Shown piece by piece: positions 12,601 through 23,481 of a stretch of 64,000 nt of DNA. Each line of letters begins with the position of its first letter. Position 1 is the first letter of the stretch. Made by a program: the position numbers and the translations under genes. The notes under the pieces were generated by a model. The model was not told the origin of the DNA, made no database searches, and was given only the letters and a program-made list of their open reading frames with translations. Location: NCBI RefSeq assembly GCF_000002425.4, contig NC_037265.1, forward strand, positions 9,015,238-9,079,237, written 5' to 3'. Origin of the DNA: Physcomitrium patens. Taxonomy: Eukaryota > Streptophyta > Bryopsida > Funariales > Funariaceae.

Positions 12601-13111
12601 AGCAAAAGATCAATGCGGATGTCTATCAAAAAGAACAACCATCATTCCACATGGGTGATAAGGTATGGTTACTTCGTCGCAATATCAAGACCACTCGTCG
12701 TTGTGACAAGCTGGACTATTGAAGGCTTGGACCATTTTTTATTTCTACACAAATCAATCCAGTTGCATATCATTTACACCTACCGGAGTCAATGAAAATC
12801 CATCCAGAATTCTATGTATCTCTTCTTGAATCGTACAGGACAGTGGACATATCAAGAAGAAGACAAGCTCTACCTCCTCCTATAGAAGTGGACAATAATG
12901 AAGAGTTTGAAATGAAAGAAGTCTTAGATTCAAGGCGGCGCCGAAATAAATTAGAATATCTTATCCATTGGCGTGGATATGATATTAATGAATTCACATG
13001 GGAGCCAATAAAGAATCTTGGAAATACAACAAAGGCAGTGGAGGCTTTTCATTGATGACATCTATCAAAATCAAGATGAAAATCTTCTTTATAAAAGAAA
13101 CAAGATCTAGA
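9694..13111 (+). pseudogene. pol: Relic chromovirus pol (PR to chromodomain)
   Basis: Starts abruptly inside the protease where element A inserted (SRASTCFLDEEFAKRH, the DSG now DSR) and continues through RT (the YLDD box now YLDN near 10,737), RNase H (KTDAIDFALVAILS, TDHKNLEYF), the integrase finger (HDFPAAGHFGYNKTLELI, CNVCLRSK), the integrase core (VDCFTKMAHFVPC, LDRRTQF) and a chromodomain (LEYLIHWRGYDINEFTWEP) near 12,900-13,050. It is closest to D and B. Many stops (for example 10,009, 10,478, 11,157, 11,437, 11,992, 12,376, 12,720) and frameshifts show long decay. Similarity to D continues about 60 bp past the chromodomain and stops near 13,111. Confidence 0.85.
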
Positions 13112-13127
13112 AGTCATAAAATCAAAG

Positions 13128-14321
13128 ATAGAAGATACCTATTCTTGATGGTGATCTTATTGAATCCTCAATAGTTGAGACATATATACAAAGATCCATT
13201 TTTTTTCTTCACAAATAAGATAAGAGCCTCAATTAGAGATTTAGAATAGTATATGAAGTTCTTAATTAAATTCAATGATCCTTCTTTTGTTGCATGCATG
13301 AAAGTTCTCTCATCTATCAATAATAATTTAGATATATTATTTTTATGGATTTCTACTTACTTAATTGAATCTTAGAAAAAATTATGAAAAAAATCAAGGT
13401 TATGAGAAATCTAATTTATTTGAAGGTTATACTTTTTTAGTCACAATAATCTTAAAATAATCAGATTAGAAAAATATTTAATTATATTAAATATCATTAA
13501 AATATTATAACCACTAGTTGTTACATCTAAAGGAAAAATTTTATGTATAACATCTCTAAATGACAATAAACAAACATCTATTATTTTTACATACATAGAT
13601 TTGATTTTCTTAATAAAAAATATTTTTTATTTTAAGACAAAGTTTTCTCTATAAAATAGATTGAGATAGTTAAATCTAATAAGACTAAGACTTTATGATT
13701 TTTTGGTTCTAAATAAACTTCTATTGTGAAATAAGATAAGGGATTTAAAGAGAAAATATGACCTTTATTGGACATTATATAAGATTTTAGCTGCATGATC
13801 TCTATTATAATTAAAAAATACTCATTTTTTAATACATTGTCTTCTTTGGCAACCATTCTCTTTTTTTTATGATTACATTACTTCTTTGAATAATATTAAG
13901 CAATGTGCTTGGATTTTCTATAATATAAATATTAACTTTCATAACAACAAAGAGTCTTTTTTTATTTACAGTAAGAAATTTAAAACATATTGTGTCAATT
14001 TGCATAGGCTTTGGCTTTGACAAATAAGCTTCCAAAAACTTAGAAGGTATTGCCATGACTTGACTTGTATGTCTTCAATCAAATCTTTGTTTTTGTTGTC
14101 TTATAAAGAATCAATTGTTGCATGCAATAGCTTTCATAATAAATTGCTTTAATAAATTTTCTCTTGGTATTATCAACGATAAATTTTTGATACTATCTTT
14201 TAATTTATATTGAAATTGATAAAAAGTTTATCATGCTAATTTATGTCACAAATAAGATTTTGGAATTCAATAGCATATGAGGTAGCTGAATATGATCCTT
14301 GTCATAGAGATATGAACTTAG
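13128..14321 (-). pseudogene. Inverted relic chromovirus fragment (RT N-part, PR, gag)
   Basis: From about 13,128 the sequence matches D on the minus strand, beginning inside RT and running through protease (about 13,400-13,720, LYF/LEPKNHKVLVLLDLT) into gag (zinc-knuckle region near 13,830-13,900, QIDTICFKFLTVNKK near 13,970). It is heavily AT-shifted with many stops. Together with the preceding plus-strand copy it forms a tail-to-RT inverted junction near 13,112-13,128, showing rearrangement rather than a simple insertion. Confidence 0.6.
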
Positions 14322-14879
14322 TATCAAGGAAAAGAATATGATAAAAATAAATAAACAAGTGAGACTTCTTTCAAAAAAATATGATAAAATAGAAATAACT
14401 TGATCTGTATATTAAGAAAGAAATTAGAATGGCTATTGCCAAAAGCCAAGAAAACTAAAGACCCTTGAAACTAGACGGGAAGTAAAAAAAGAATTGACAA
14501 GAGTGAAGAAGGCTTCACTCTTGTCTCTATATATATTATCTAACTAGGGGCTACATGGCGATGTTCTATAAGACCTCGAATATGTGTTGACTTTGTAGGA
14601 TACATGTCTTGACTTATAAGTCAAGTTTTTCTATGTGTGGGCTACATAGTTAACTTGGTCTTCAAGCTAACAACATGAGTGGCACATAGCCAACTTGTTG
14701 ACCATGATTATAATCCAAAAATTCAATTAAAGATACCTATAAAGTCAAAGCAATATCTATGTAGCTTCTAGGAAGCTTTCATAGTAAATATTATAGAATT
14801 AATTTACTTTTACCTATTTTTACTCACTTCTACATATTTATATATATAATTACTGGCTTACATGTATATATCTGTGACA
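14322..14879 (-). mobile_element. D-type LTR, 3' LTR of a relic in minus orientation
   Basis: About 558 bp, colinear with the 552-bp LTRs of D. It keeps the inverted repeat beside a TATA-like stretch (GACAAGAGTGAAG near 14,498, then CTTCACTCTTGTC and TATATATA) and ends in TCTGTGACA. On its right is the degenerate purine tract and ORF3 region, so it was the 3' LTR of a minus-strand chromovirus. The left neighbour is gag-like relic sequence. Confidence 0.75.
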
Positions 14880-14919
14880 TTACCTCCCTTTTAAGGACGA
14901 ATTCCAAAAGGAGCGGTCA

Positions 14920-15340
14920 TCATATCTTGAGAAAATCTATGATACGATGAATTGTATTTGCCACATACTCTGATCTTTGTTTTCTTTGAAGATGATTGAT
15001 ACAGCCTTTCAACCATTGATAGTGTCCCATACTAGGACGAGAAGACTACCCAGTTATTTGATTGTTGTTGAGGCCTTCATAACTTCTTTCAAATAAAATA
15101 TTTGAAACACCGTCAAGAGTTGTTCCTACCTCTAATAAACTCACATAACATCGGGAGTCCCTTCCAAGGTCGTGATATCAAACGCATTATATCTCGCCAT
15201 CTATTTGAGGAAGAAAATATTATTCTTGAAGATCTTCATCTCAATTACATCGTCTTGAATGTTGTGATTTATAATGTCTCGTCCGGCAGGTCAGCAAACA
15301 AAGATTCTTGAGTTGAATCTACTGATTCTTGATTCTTCAT
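14920..15340 (-). pseudogene. ORF3 relic copy 1 (accessory ORF)
   Basis: Homologous to the ORF3 of D, starting at an ATG near 15,340 (MKNQESVDSTQES) and ending near 14,920 beside the LTR. It retains GHYQWLKG near the middle. It has small indels, and a TAA at the codon that is TGA in D and CAA in the 24-kb copy; an ancestral CGA (Arg) explains all three by C-to-T or G-to-A changes. Function unknown; see the B and D copies. Confidence 0.65.
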
Positions 15341-15407
15341 CTCCTCAGCGTCACAACTACAAAGAAGCTACAAACAAGGATTGAAAGTAGAATGTTATCT
15401 TACCTAT

Positions 15408-16004
15408 TGCTATTATAGATTACTCAAGGATATTATATCAAATAAAGAGATTCAATTTGCATGAAGATTTTAAAAATAAACATAAACCTATCTTTGGTCT
15501 TTTATCTTCAAAATTATGGACAAATAGAGTACATGAATTAAGTTTTGAAATAGTATTTAAGGTGTATCATCAATTACTAATAAGATAATTGGATAATTAT
15601 TTTATTATTGATTGGATTTTCTTATAATAATATAATAAATTTCTCTAAGTAAATTTTTTTTTTTTTTTTTTTATTAATTATGGTTATCATCTATAATTTG
15701 ATGCTTTTGACTTCTCAAAAGTTGATAATCGTGCAGCAAAAGATTTGGCAATTTATTTTTTTGAGCTACTTATAATAATGAAAATATAATTAAAAGAAGC
15801 TTATAAATGACAAAAGACCAAAGTAAATGCCTATTGCAAGGGTCACATCAATTCTATATTAGCAAAAAAATATGATTACTTCATTAGAATATCTAGACTA
15901 GCCGCCCTTGCAACAAGTTAGATTACCATAAGCTTGGACTATTTCTTATTTGTGAAGAAGTCAATCCTATTGCTTATCAATTACATCTATCAAAATCTAT
16001 TCGG
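15408..16004 (+). pseudogene. Relic chromovirus integrase, left part (split by solo LTR)
   Basis: Plus-strand text matches the integrase core and post-core region of the 9.7-13.1 kb relic (around YCYYRLLKDIISNKEIQFA, the LDNRAAKDLAI-like stretch near 15,720, then the NIK..RPC..LDY region near 15,890). It ends at 16,004 where a lineage-1 LTR is inserted and resumes at 23,705. It is joined on its left to the minus-strand ORF3 relic, another rearrangement junction at about 15,345-15,408. Confidence 0.65.
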
Positions 16005-17104
16005 TGTCGTATGGCATGATTTGCTATCCGGGAATACACTGGATATCTAGCTATAGAGAGTGTACCTTAAACCTTTATATGATTCTTTTCTTAGCTTCCA
16101 AAACTCCTTTATTTTTGTATAAAACTCCAAATATAATAAAATCCCTTCAAAACATATTTTTCCCGTGAAGAGTTTTCTCGCTCCAAATTTTAGAAAATCA
16201 TAACTATTGATCTCACCGTTCAGTTTGTTTTAAATTTATAAGATAGGTAGAATTTATCCTTGCATTTTATCAAAAAAAAAACCAACTGCAAATTCACTTC
16301 CGATCTTTTGGCATCTAAGAAACCCTAGCAGACACTCCAAACCCTAATTTACAAGCACCAGAAAAACTATTTTCCTTATATCTCAAAAATCCAAAGTCCA
16401 AATGTCATAAAACTTATGCACGAAGTTTATTAATATGAAATTACACATTCCTCGAAATTTTGAGCCAAAACCTTGACAAATTACTCAAGATATAGCTCAA
16501 GAGACAAATACTAGTGAATCGGTTCACTTACTACCCTTAGATTGCATGTGCTGACATCAAAATCCAATAACTCCTTCATCCCAACTTAGAATCCAGTAAG
16601 CAATATGTGAAAAGTATAGCCGCAAAAGTGCTCTCTCCAATCGCAGTCGCCGATCCTCAATTGCCATCCGTACGCGTGCGTTATGCCCAAAAGAGTGGCA
16701 GTAGGTCCAAAACTAACACCTTAACTTTGAGTGCCTATAACTTCTTCATAAAAAACCTAAATGGCACAAAACTTGCACCAAAAATCTAAACCTTCTGACC
16801 CTAGCCTTCAATGTTTGAATCGCTTCAAGAAACTAATCCTAATCCCTAATATGGCCTCGGACAACCTCCTCAAAGCCCATTGGTCATGATTTTTGACCAA
16901 TAGGAATGGAGATTTTTTATTTTTCATCTCCATTCATCTATATTGGTGCCCTAATTACTCCCTTTGCTACCAAAATCCTTCTTCAATCCTTTTTCTTATA
17001 AGATTTACATAATTTATGCTCTAAATACCAAATAAAAGATCCAAAATAAGTTTTCAAATGTTTCCAATGCCTAACAAAGGTGACTCTAAATATTTAGAAG
17101 TTAC
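16005..17104 (-). mobile_element. Solo lineage-1 LTR, left part (F)
   Basis: Begins TGTCGTATGG after TCGG and resembles the C LTR in minus orientation (TGTCGTATTACG start, ACTCGAG/AACCCTA-type middle). It is interrupted at 17,104 by element D and resumes at 23,482. Total about 1,323 bp, close to the 1,259-1,284 bp of C LTRs. No internal lineage-1 sequence is attached, so it is a solo LTR. Its flanks TCGG and ACGG look like a worn 4-bp target duplication inside a relic integrase. Confidence 0.7.
17100..17104. repeat. Target duplication GTTAC, left copy (element D)
   Basis: GTTAC stands directly before the D LTR start TGTCAAGG and again directly after the D LTR end GTGACA at 23,477-23,481. A perfect 5-bp duplication proves D is one transposition event. 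Confidence 0.9.
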
Positions 17105-17272
17105 TGTCAAGGACAAAGACTAGATGAAGGAAAATATACACAAAAAGGCTATCTCGATATAATAAGTCAAAATATAAACAAGTAGGTATATTAAAAGGAA
17201 ACTGGAATGGCTATTGCCACAAGACAAGAAACTAAAGACTCTTGAACCTGGACTAGAAGCAAGAAAGGAGTT

Positions 17273-17312
17273 GACAAGAGTGAAGAAGCCTTCACTCTTG
17301 TCTCTATATATA
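17273..17312 (-). promoter_or_regulatory. D LTR TATA box with adjoining 13-bp perfect inverted repeat
   Basis: On the minus strand TATATATA is followed 2 bases later by GACAAGAGTGAAG, a 4-base loop GCTT, and CTTCACTCTTGTC: a perfect 13-bp stem. It lies where transcription should begin, at the start of the R region. B has the same geometry with different lower-stem bases. The same unit is at 23,093-23,132 in the other LTR. Confidence 0.7.
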
Positions 17313-17537
17313 CTATCTAACTAGGGGCTACATGGCGACGTTCTATAGGACCTCTAATATGTGTTGACTTTGTAGGACACATGCCTTGACTTACAAGGCA
17401 AGTTTTTCTACGTGTGGGCCACATAGTTAGCTTTATCTTCAAGCTAAAAACATGTGTGGCACATGGCCAACTTGTTGACCACGTTTCTAATCCAAAAAGT
17501 CAATTAAAGACACCTATGAAGTCAAAGCAACGTCTAG

Positions 17538-17556
17538 GAAGTTTCTAAGAAGCTTC
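17538..17556. promoter_or_regulatory. Heat-shock-element-like pair in D LTR
   Basis: Two GAAnnTTC units separated by 3 bases (GAAGTTTCTAAGAAGCTTC). Weaker than the arrays of B but at the corresponding upstream position, and the GAAGCTTCTTAGAAGC core persists in relic LTRs near 24,640 and 38,180. Spacing between units is not the ideal 2 bases. Binding is inferred only. Confidence 0.4.
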
Positions 17557-17656
17557 TATATTAAATATTATAGAATTAACTTACTTTTATCTACTTTTAC
17601 TTACTTCTACCTATTTCTATATGTAATTATTAGCTTACATGATTATGGCCGTGACA

Positions 17657-17675
17657 TTACCCCCCCTTCTAGAGA
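17657..17675 (-). other. Polypurine tract of D
   Basis: Minus strand AGAAGGGGGGGTAA stands immediately upstream of the 3' LTR start TGTCACGG. This is the expected plus-strand primer for a Ty3/gypsy element. Confidence 0.8.
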
Positions 17676-17697
17676 CGAGTTCCACGAGGAGCGGTCA

Positions 17698-18120
17698 TCA
17701 TATGTTGAGGAAATCTATGATACGACGAATTGTATTCGCCACATACTCTGATCTCTGTTCTCTTCGAAGTTGATTGATAGGGCCTCTCAACCATCGGTAG
17801 TGTCCCATACCAGGGTGGGAAGACCACCCAGTTATTTGATCATTGTTGAGGCCTTCGTAACTTCCTTCGAATAGAATATTTGGAACACCATCAGGAGTTG
17901 TTCCTACCTCTAGCAAAATCATCAAACATCGGGAGTCCCTTCCCAAATCGTGATACCAAACGCGTTGTATCTCACCATCTATTCGAGGAAGAACATGTCA
18001 TTCTTGAAGATGTTCATCTCGATTGCGTCGTCTTGAAGGTTGTGACAATTGTAATGTCTCATCCGGTAGGTCAGCAAACGAAGGTTCTTGAGTTGAATCC
18101 GCTGGTTGTTGGCTCTCCAT
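17698..18120 (-). pseudogene. ORF3 of D: unrecognised accessory protein, one stop codon
   Basis: An ATG at 18,120 (MESQQPADSTQ) opens a frame of about 140 codons between pol and the 3' LTR, ending at TGA 17,698-17,700. It carries one in-frame TGA at about 17,998-18,000. The protein is homologous to the uninterrupted ORF3 of B: both start M-(E/D)-S-Q, have a basic patch SRRRxRDE, then a conserved C-terminal half with GHYxWLxGPxNxL, REQxxE and RxIxxFL. No signal peptide or membrane segment is apparent, so it does not look like an env gene. I do not recognise the family. The stop is probably a decayed Arg CGA, since relic copies have TAA or CAA there. The conserved region downstream of the stop contains no early ATG (the track start is TTG), so D may not make the full protein today. 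Confidence 0.7.
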
Positions 18121-18220
18121 CTAATTAGTGTCACAAATGCAAAGAAGTTACAAACAAGGATAGGAAATTGAATGTTATCTTGCCTCAATCTTGTCTCTTT
18201 TATAAGAGAGATTTTCATCT

Positions 18221-21200
18221 TCATTTTGATGGATGTCGTTGATGAAAAACTTTAATTTTAGGTGATGCATTTGCTACATTCCTGGATGGCTCCAATGTGC
18301 GTTCAATAGTATCATATCCGCGCCAATGAACAAGATATTTCAGCTTATTTCGGTGCCGCCTTGAGTCTAATATCTCTTCCACCTCAAATTCTTCATTATT
18401 ATCTACTTCTATAGGAGGCGGTGGCATTTGTCTTCTTCCTTGTATATCCACTGTCTCATATGGTTCAAGAAGAGACACGTGGAATACAGGATAGATCTTC
18501 ATTGACTCCGGTAGATGTAACCGATATGCAACTGGGTTGATCTGTTCAGAAACAGAAAAGGGGCCAAGCCTACGATAGTCCAACTTGTCACAAGGTCGAG
18601 TAGTCTTGATATTGTGACGAAGTAGCCATACCTTATCACCCACATTGATTTGTGGTTGCTCCTTACGATATAGATCTGCGTTTATCTTTTGTCGTTCTTG
18701 AGCTTCCTTCAATTACGTCTTCATTATTGCATGTAACTCTGACAACCGATTTGCCATATCTTCTACTGTAGGATTATCAACTTTTGAAAAATCAAAAGTA
18801 TCAAGTCGTGGATGATAGCCATAATTGGCAAAGAAAGGTGTTTGTTGCGTGGAAGAATGTACCGTATTATTATAAGCAAACTCTGCCAATGGCAGAAGGG
18901 TTGTCCAATCATCTTGTTGGTAGTTGATACTACACCTTAAATATTGCTCCAAGACTTGGTTTACGCGCTCTGTTTGTCCATCAGTTTGAGGATGGAAAGC
19001 CGAAGATAGCTTTATGTCCACTTTTAAAATCTTGAAAAGGGTCCTCCAAAATCTTGACACAAATTGAGTTCTCCTATCCGATATGATATCTTTAGGTAAT
19101 CCATGATAGCGATAGATATTATCAATGAAAAGCTTAGCTGTTTCTTCACCTGTGATAGATTTTGTACATGGCACAAAATGTGCCATCTTGGTGAAACGAT
19201 TTACTATCAGAAATATAGAATCATAAGATTTTGAGTTTGGAAGATATGTGATGAAATCCATAGAAACAAAAGACCATGGTTGTTCTAATATAGGTAATGG
19301 CTGAAGAAGTCCGTAAGGTCGATGAGGAGGAATTTTTGATCTTGAACAAATATCACATGATTGTACAAAGTCTTTGACTGACTTCCACATTTGTGGCCAC
19401 CAAAAATCTCTTGATATGAGTTCCAAAGTCTTATTATATCCAAAGTACCCTGTTGTTTGAAAGTCATGACGTGCTTGAAGAACACGTAAACGTGCTTCTC
19501 CTTCTAGAACATATAGGCATCCTTCAAAATATAATAGATTATTCTTGAACTCGAACTTAGAAGGATCATGAGACTTGGAAGAATTATTCTCGATATCATA
19601 AACAAGAGGGTCTGAGGACATACTGGACTGGATTTGTTTGACAAAAGTTGAATCAACAGTCAATGTTGATTTCATTGCTCGGAGATGAAATTGCTCTGGT
19701 TTCAAGAGGACCGTTCTTTGTTGCTCAGAAGTTGCATCTCCTGCTTTTGGTGCAAAATAAGAACGTCTAGATAGGGCATCGAACAAACCTTGTTGTTTTC
19801 CTGGCCGATAAGTGATAATGAACTCGAATCTTGACAAAGACATACTCCAACGAGCTTGACGACGATTCAACACGCGTTCTGACATGAAATACTCGAGGTT
19901 CTTGTGATCTGTATACACAGTGACTGGACTAGAAGCGCCTTCTAGATAATGACGCCATTCTTGAAAGGAATCCACGATCGTAAGAAGTTCTTTATCGTGG
20001 ATCTCATAATTGATCTCGGCTGCTGAGAATTTTCTTGAATGAAAAGCTATCGGATGAAGTTTAGCATCTGTTCCCATTTGTGATAAAACTGCACCCAAGG
20101 CAAAATCTGATGCATCTGTTTCCATAAAAAATGCCTTGGAAAAGTCAACACGATATAAGACTGGTGCAGAGACAAACGATGTCTTCAAGGCTTCAAATGC
20201 TGATTCCGCTTCTTGATTCCATTGGAATTTATCTCTACTAGTCAAGCGTGTAAGTGGAGCTGCAACTCGTGAGAAATCTTTGATGAAGATCCGATAGTAA
20301 TTGGCAAATCCCAAGAAACATTGGACATCTCTTACTGTCCTTGGAATCTTCCAATCCATGATTGTTTGGACTTTCTTAGAATCCATCATGAGATCATCAT
20401 TTGAAATGATGTATCCTAAAAAGTCAACTTGAGTAGTGTGAAATACATACTTTTCCATCTTAGCGTACAATCCTGCATCTCTAAGTTTTTGTAATACTTG
20501 ACGGACATGTATTTCATGTTCTTCGACGTTCTTAGAATAGATCAAGATATCGTCTAGATAGCAGACGACAAAATTGTCTAAGAATTCACGAAATACATCA
20601 TTCATGAGATGTTGAAAAGCAGCTGGTGCATTCGTGAGTCCAAAGGGCATGACATTATATTCGAAATGTCCATACCTGGTTCGAAACGCAGTCTTCTATT
20701 CATCTCCTTCTTTGATCCGTACTAGATTATATGCTCCTCTTAGATCTATTTTTGTATAGATCTTAGATTGATTCAACTGGTCAAGGAGTCCTGATATCAA
20801 AGGTAATGGATACCTGTTCTTGATTGTGATCTTGTTGAGTCCTCGATAATCAACACACATTCGTAAAGATCCATCTTTTTTCTTTACGAATAGAATTGGA
20901 GCTCCTGCTGGAGATTTTGAATGGCGTATGAAATTCTTCGCTAAATTCTCGTCAATATATGTCTTGAGTTCAGCCATCTCATCTTGCGATAAACTGTAAA
21001 TTGGTCCAAATGGTGGCTGAGTTCTTTCCTTGAGGTCGATTGAACAATCATATGGACGATGCTCATGAAGAATATCTGCATTCTTTTTCTCAAAAACGTC
21101 TTGATACTCCTGATATTGACTTGGAATGCTACTTGAAGTCTTTACGTTTTCAGAAATAGGTGCAGCATAAATAGCAAAAGTTGATCCTTCTTTTGCTGCG

Positions 21201-21740
21201 TGTATAAATGCTTTTGTACCTATCAGTACAGGTTTTACTATACTAGACTTATAATTTTTTACTTGGTTGGTAGAACTATTAATAACGCTCTAGGAAAAGT
21301 CAAGTTTGTGTGAATTCCAATCTATTCGAGGGTTATATTTTTCTAGCCAGGATAAACCTAAAATAATTAGATTGGATGGGGATTTAATTATGTTAAAAGC
21401 TATGTAGCTATCATGACCGTCTATTGTTACTTTTATAGGATGAGTTTCATGAGTGACATCTCCAGAAGACAAGGGACGACCATCTATGACTTCTATATGT
21501 ACTGGTTTAGGTTTCTGTACAAAAGATATTTTACGACTTTTAACAAATTGTTCATCTAAAAAACATGCTGAGGCTCCTGAATCTAATAAAGCAAAGGCTT
21601 TGTAATTCTTAGGTCCTAAATATAAGTCTATTATAAAATAAGGAGAGGGTTCTGAGGAGAGGATAGGACCTTCATTAGGAGTTGTACAAGGTTCCACCTG
21701 CACGGTCCCTATTGTAGCTGGACGAATCCGTTTTCTGACA
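18221..21740 (-). pseudogene. pol: Element D pol (PR-RT-RNase H-IN-chromodomain)
   Basis: One frame of about 1,160 codons broken only by stops at about 21,290 (TAG), 20,696 (TAG) and 18,713 (TAA). Protease has ALLDSGASACFLDEQF. RT has [32 protein letters not shown] and the box YLDD near 20,552-20,563. RNase H has METDASDFALGAVLSQ and TDHKNLEYF. Integrase has the HHCC finger (HDF..GYFGYNKTLELI, CDICSRSK), core with MDFIT, SDRRTQF (usually SDRGTQF) and GQTERVNQ. A chromodomain (EVEEILDSRRHRNKLKYLVHW) ends the protein near 18,270-18,400, defining a chromovirus. B has Trp at the 20,696 stop and Gln at the 18,713 stop, so these are simple point changes. Pol lies in -1 relative to gag. Confidence 0.9.
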
Positions 21741-22713
21741 TGTTGTCTTCTTTGACCGTCGTACCTCTCATTTTATAGTTGCGTCGTTTCTTTGGATAAT
21801 GTTGAGCAATGTGCTTAGGTTCTCCCCAATATAAACATAATCCTTCTTGACGACGACGAATCTTTTTTTGCTCAGTTAGGGGTTTAAAACGTACCGCGTC
21901 AATTTGCATGTCTTCTACTTCCGAATGTATGTTTGGCAAAGATGTTGATGTTGCCATTGAGTAATAACGTTGAGGTTTCCGTGAATGATTCTCGGATCGA
22001 AATTCAAAAAGTCGATTATCACATTTTACCGCAAAATCGATTGCTTGACTCAAAGTTTGAGGATCAGGTAAGTTGAGCATCAATTTCTTTACTTCGTATT
22101 ACAATCCATAAAGAAATTGACTGATGAGTGCAGCATCATCCCACTTGATGTCAATTGCAAGTTGTCGAAATTGTGAAGCATATACTGCTATTGAGCGATT
22201 TCTTTGTCACAGAATTCGGATCTTATTTTTTGCAACACGAGTTACATCGTATTCACCATACATAGATCGAAACTCCGCCAAAAAAGCTTCCAAATTGTCC
22301 AATATTGGATTTCGTTGTTCAAGAAAAGACGAAAACCACGATAATGCAGAACCAGAAAGTAGAGTGCCAATAAACCTGACTTGTGATCCTGGAGTTGGAT
22401 AGCTTTGCGGTTGAAGTTCAATTGCCAATTCTACTTGATTGATGAATCCTCGAAACTTTGATCTCGTACCATGAAATTTCTTGGGTAAGGCAATTCTTGG
22501 TTCTCTAGTGCTTACAGGTTGTTGTACAATTGGAGAAGGAACGTGATTTGTTGCAGATGTTGAAGCAGCTCCGATCATCTCTATATTCCTACTTTCTGCT
22601 ATTCTTGTTCTTTCATGTGTTGGTGAATTGAGTTGATGCAACGCAAGCATTAACTCCCTCATTTGCTCTTGCATTTGTGCCATTGCACTCTTCATTTCAA
22701 CAAGCTCTGCCAT
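21709..22713 (-). pseudogene. gag: Element D gag
   Basis: I chose the ATG at 22,713 (MAELVEMKSAMAQ) because B gag starts the same way (MAES). The frame runs to TAG at 21,709, broken by TGA near 22,207 and TAA near 22,098. The capsid part contains LPKKFHGTRSKFRGFINQ, GTLLSGSALSWF and the LPDPQTL stretch. The zinc knuckle reads CLYWGEPKHIAQHYP: the second Cys is Trp and the last Cys is Tyr, so it cannot bind zinc normally, while B keeps CLYCGEEGHKVGNCP. B has Arg at the position of the first stop. An N-terminal Met/Gln-rich stretch suggests a short coiled coil. Confidence 0.85.
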
Positions 22714-22806
22714 AATGACACTAAGAAAAAAAATTTGTTTGATATTGCTCAAGACAAAAGAAAAGAAAGACTTGATAACAAAGAAGATACTAAGAACAAT
22801 ATCAGT

Positions 22807-22835
22807 TTAGAAGTGGATAATCCGCAAACTTCTAA
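22807..22835 (-). ncRNA. Leader hairpin of D
   Basis: Minus strand TTAGAAGT, loop TTGCGGATTATCC, ACTTCTAA. The loop and lower stem match the leader hairpins of B while the upper stem pairs differ compensatorily. Probably an RNA structure of the untranslated leader (packaging or dimerisation would be typical roles); that role is inference. Confidence 0.5.
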
Positions 22836-22892
22836 TACGCTTATGCCTTGTCAAGAGAAAGGGATAATCCACACTTATTCAAGAAAAACAAA

Positions 22893-22904
22893 GCTCTGAT
22901 ATTG
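22893..22904 (-). other. Degenerate initiator-Met-type PBS of D
   Basis: Minus strand CAATATCAGAGC differs from the classical TGGTATCAGAGC only in the first three bases. It lies about 20 bases from the LTR end, a spacing like that of B (23) and unlike the usual 0-5. The loss of TGG would weaken priming. Confidence 0.55.
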
Positions 22905-22924
22905 TAAGTGCACTCTTGTCAATC

Positions 22925-23476
22925 TGTCAAGGACAAAGACTCGATGAAGGGAAATATACACAAAAAGGCTATCTCGATATAATAAGTCAAAATATAAACA
23001 AGTAGGTATATTAAAAGGAAACTGGAATGGCTATTGCCACAAGACAAGAAACTAAAGACTCTTGAACCTGGACTAGAAGCAAGAAAGGAGTTGACAAGAG
23101 TGAAGAAGCCTTCACTCTTGTCTCTATATATACTATCTAACTAGGGGCTACGTGGCGACGTTCTATAGGACCTCTAATATGTGTTGACTTTGTAGGACGC
23201 ATGCCTTAACTTACAAGGCAAGTTTTTCTACGTGTGGGCCATATAATTAGCTTGATCTTCAAGCTAACAACATGTGTGGCACATGGCCAACTTGTTGACC
23301 ACGTTTCTAATCCAAAAAGTCAATTAAAGACACCTATGAAGTCAAAGCAACGTCTAGGAAGTTTCTAAGAAGCTTCTATATTAAATATTATAGAATTAAC
23401 TTACTTTTATCTACTTTTACTTACTTCTACCTATTTCTATATGTAATTATTAGCTTACATGATTATGGCCGTGACA
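22925..23476 (-). repeat. Element D 5' LTR
   Basis: 552 bp, partner of 17,105-17,656. Includes the TATA/inverted-repeat unit (23,093-23,132) and the heat-shock-like pair (about 23,358-23,376). Followed by the right copy of the target duplication GTTAC. Confidence 0.95.
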
Positions 23477-23481
23477 GTTAC

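Larger units (their letters stand above)
17105..17656 (-). repeat. Element D 3' LTR
   Basis: 552 bp, TGTCAAGG to CCGTGACA on the plus strand (reverse complement has TG...CA ends). Same length as the 5' LTR with no indel seen. Contains a TATA box and a 30-bp inverted repeat (17,273-17,302) and a heat-shock-like motif pair (17,538-17,556). Confidence 0.95.
17105..23476 (-). mobile_element. Element D, complete chromovirus (6.37 kb)
   Basis: Minus-strand Ty3/gypsy element with two 552-bp LTRs differing at about 9 positions by eye (roughly 98.4% identity), PBS, gag, pol in one frame ending in a chromodomain, ORF3, polypurine tract and a 5-bp duplication. Order on the minus strand: 5' LTR 23,476-22,925, leader, gag, pol, ORF3, 3' LTR 17,656-17,105. 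Its coding lesions are single nonsense codons; no large deletion is visible. It sits in solo LTR F. Confidence 0.95.

Noticed and set aside
16607..16789. Possible small host gene in 16.0-17.1 kb (60-codon ORF)
   Set aside because: The stretch aligns as a lineage-1 solo LTR and has no protein similarity I recognise.
17998..18000. UGA recoding in ORF3 of D
   Set aside because: Comparison with relics (TAA, CAA) is explained by decay of one CGA codon; no recoding signal seen.
17880..18128. 82-codon plus-strand ORF (MEHHQELFLPLAKSSN)
   Set aside because: It lies antisense to the D ORF3; the minus frame has the homology to B and relics. A similar antisense ORF at 15,102-15,311 is the same effect.
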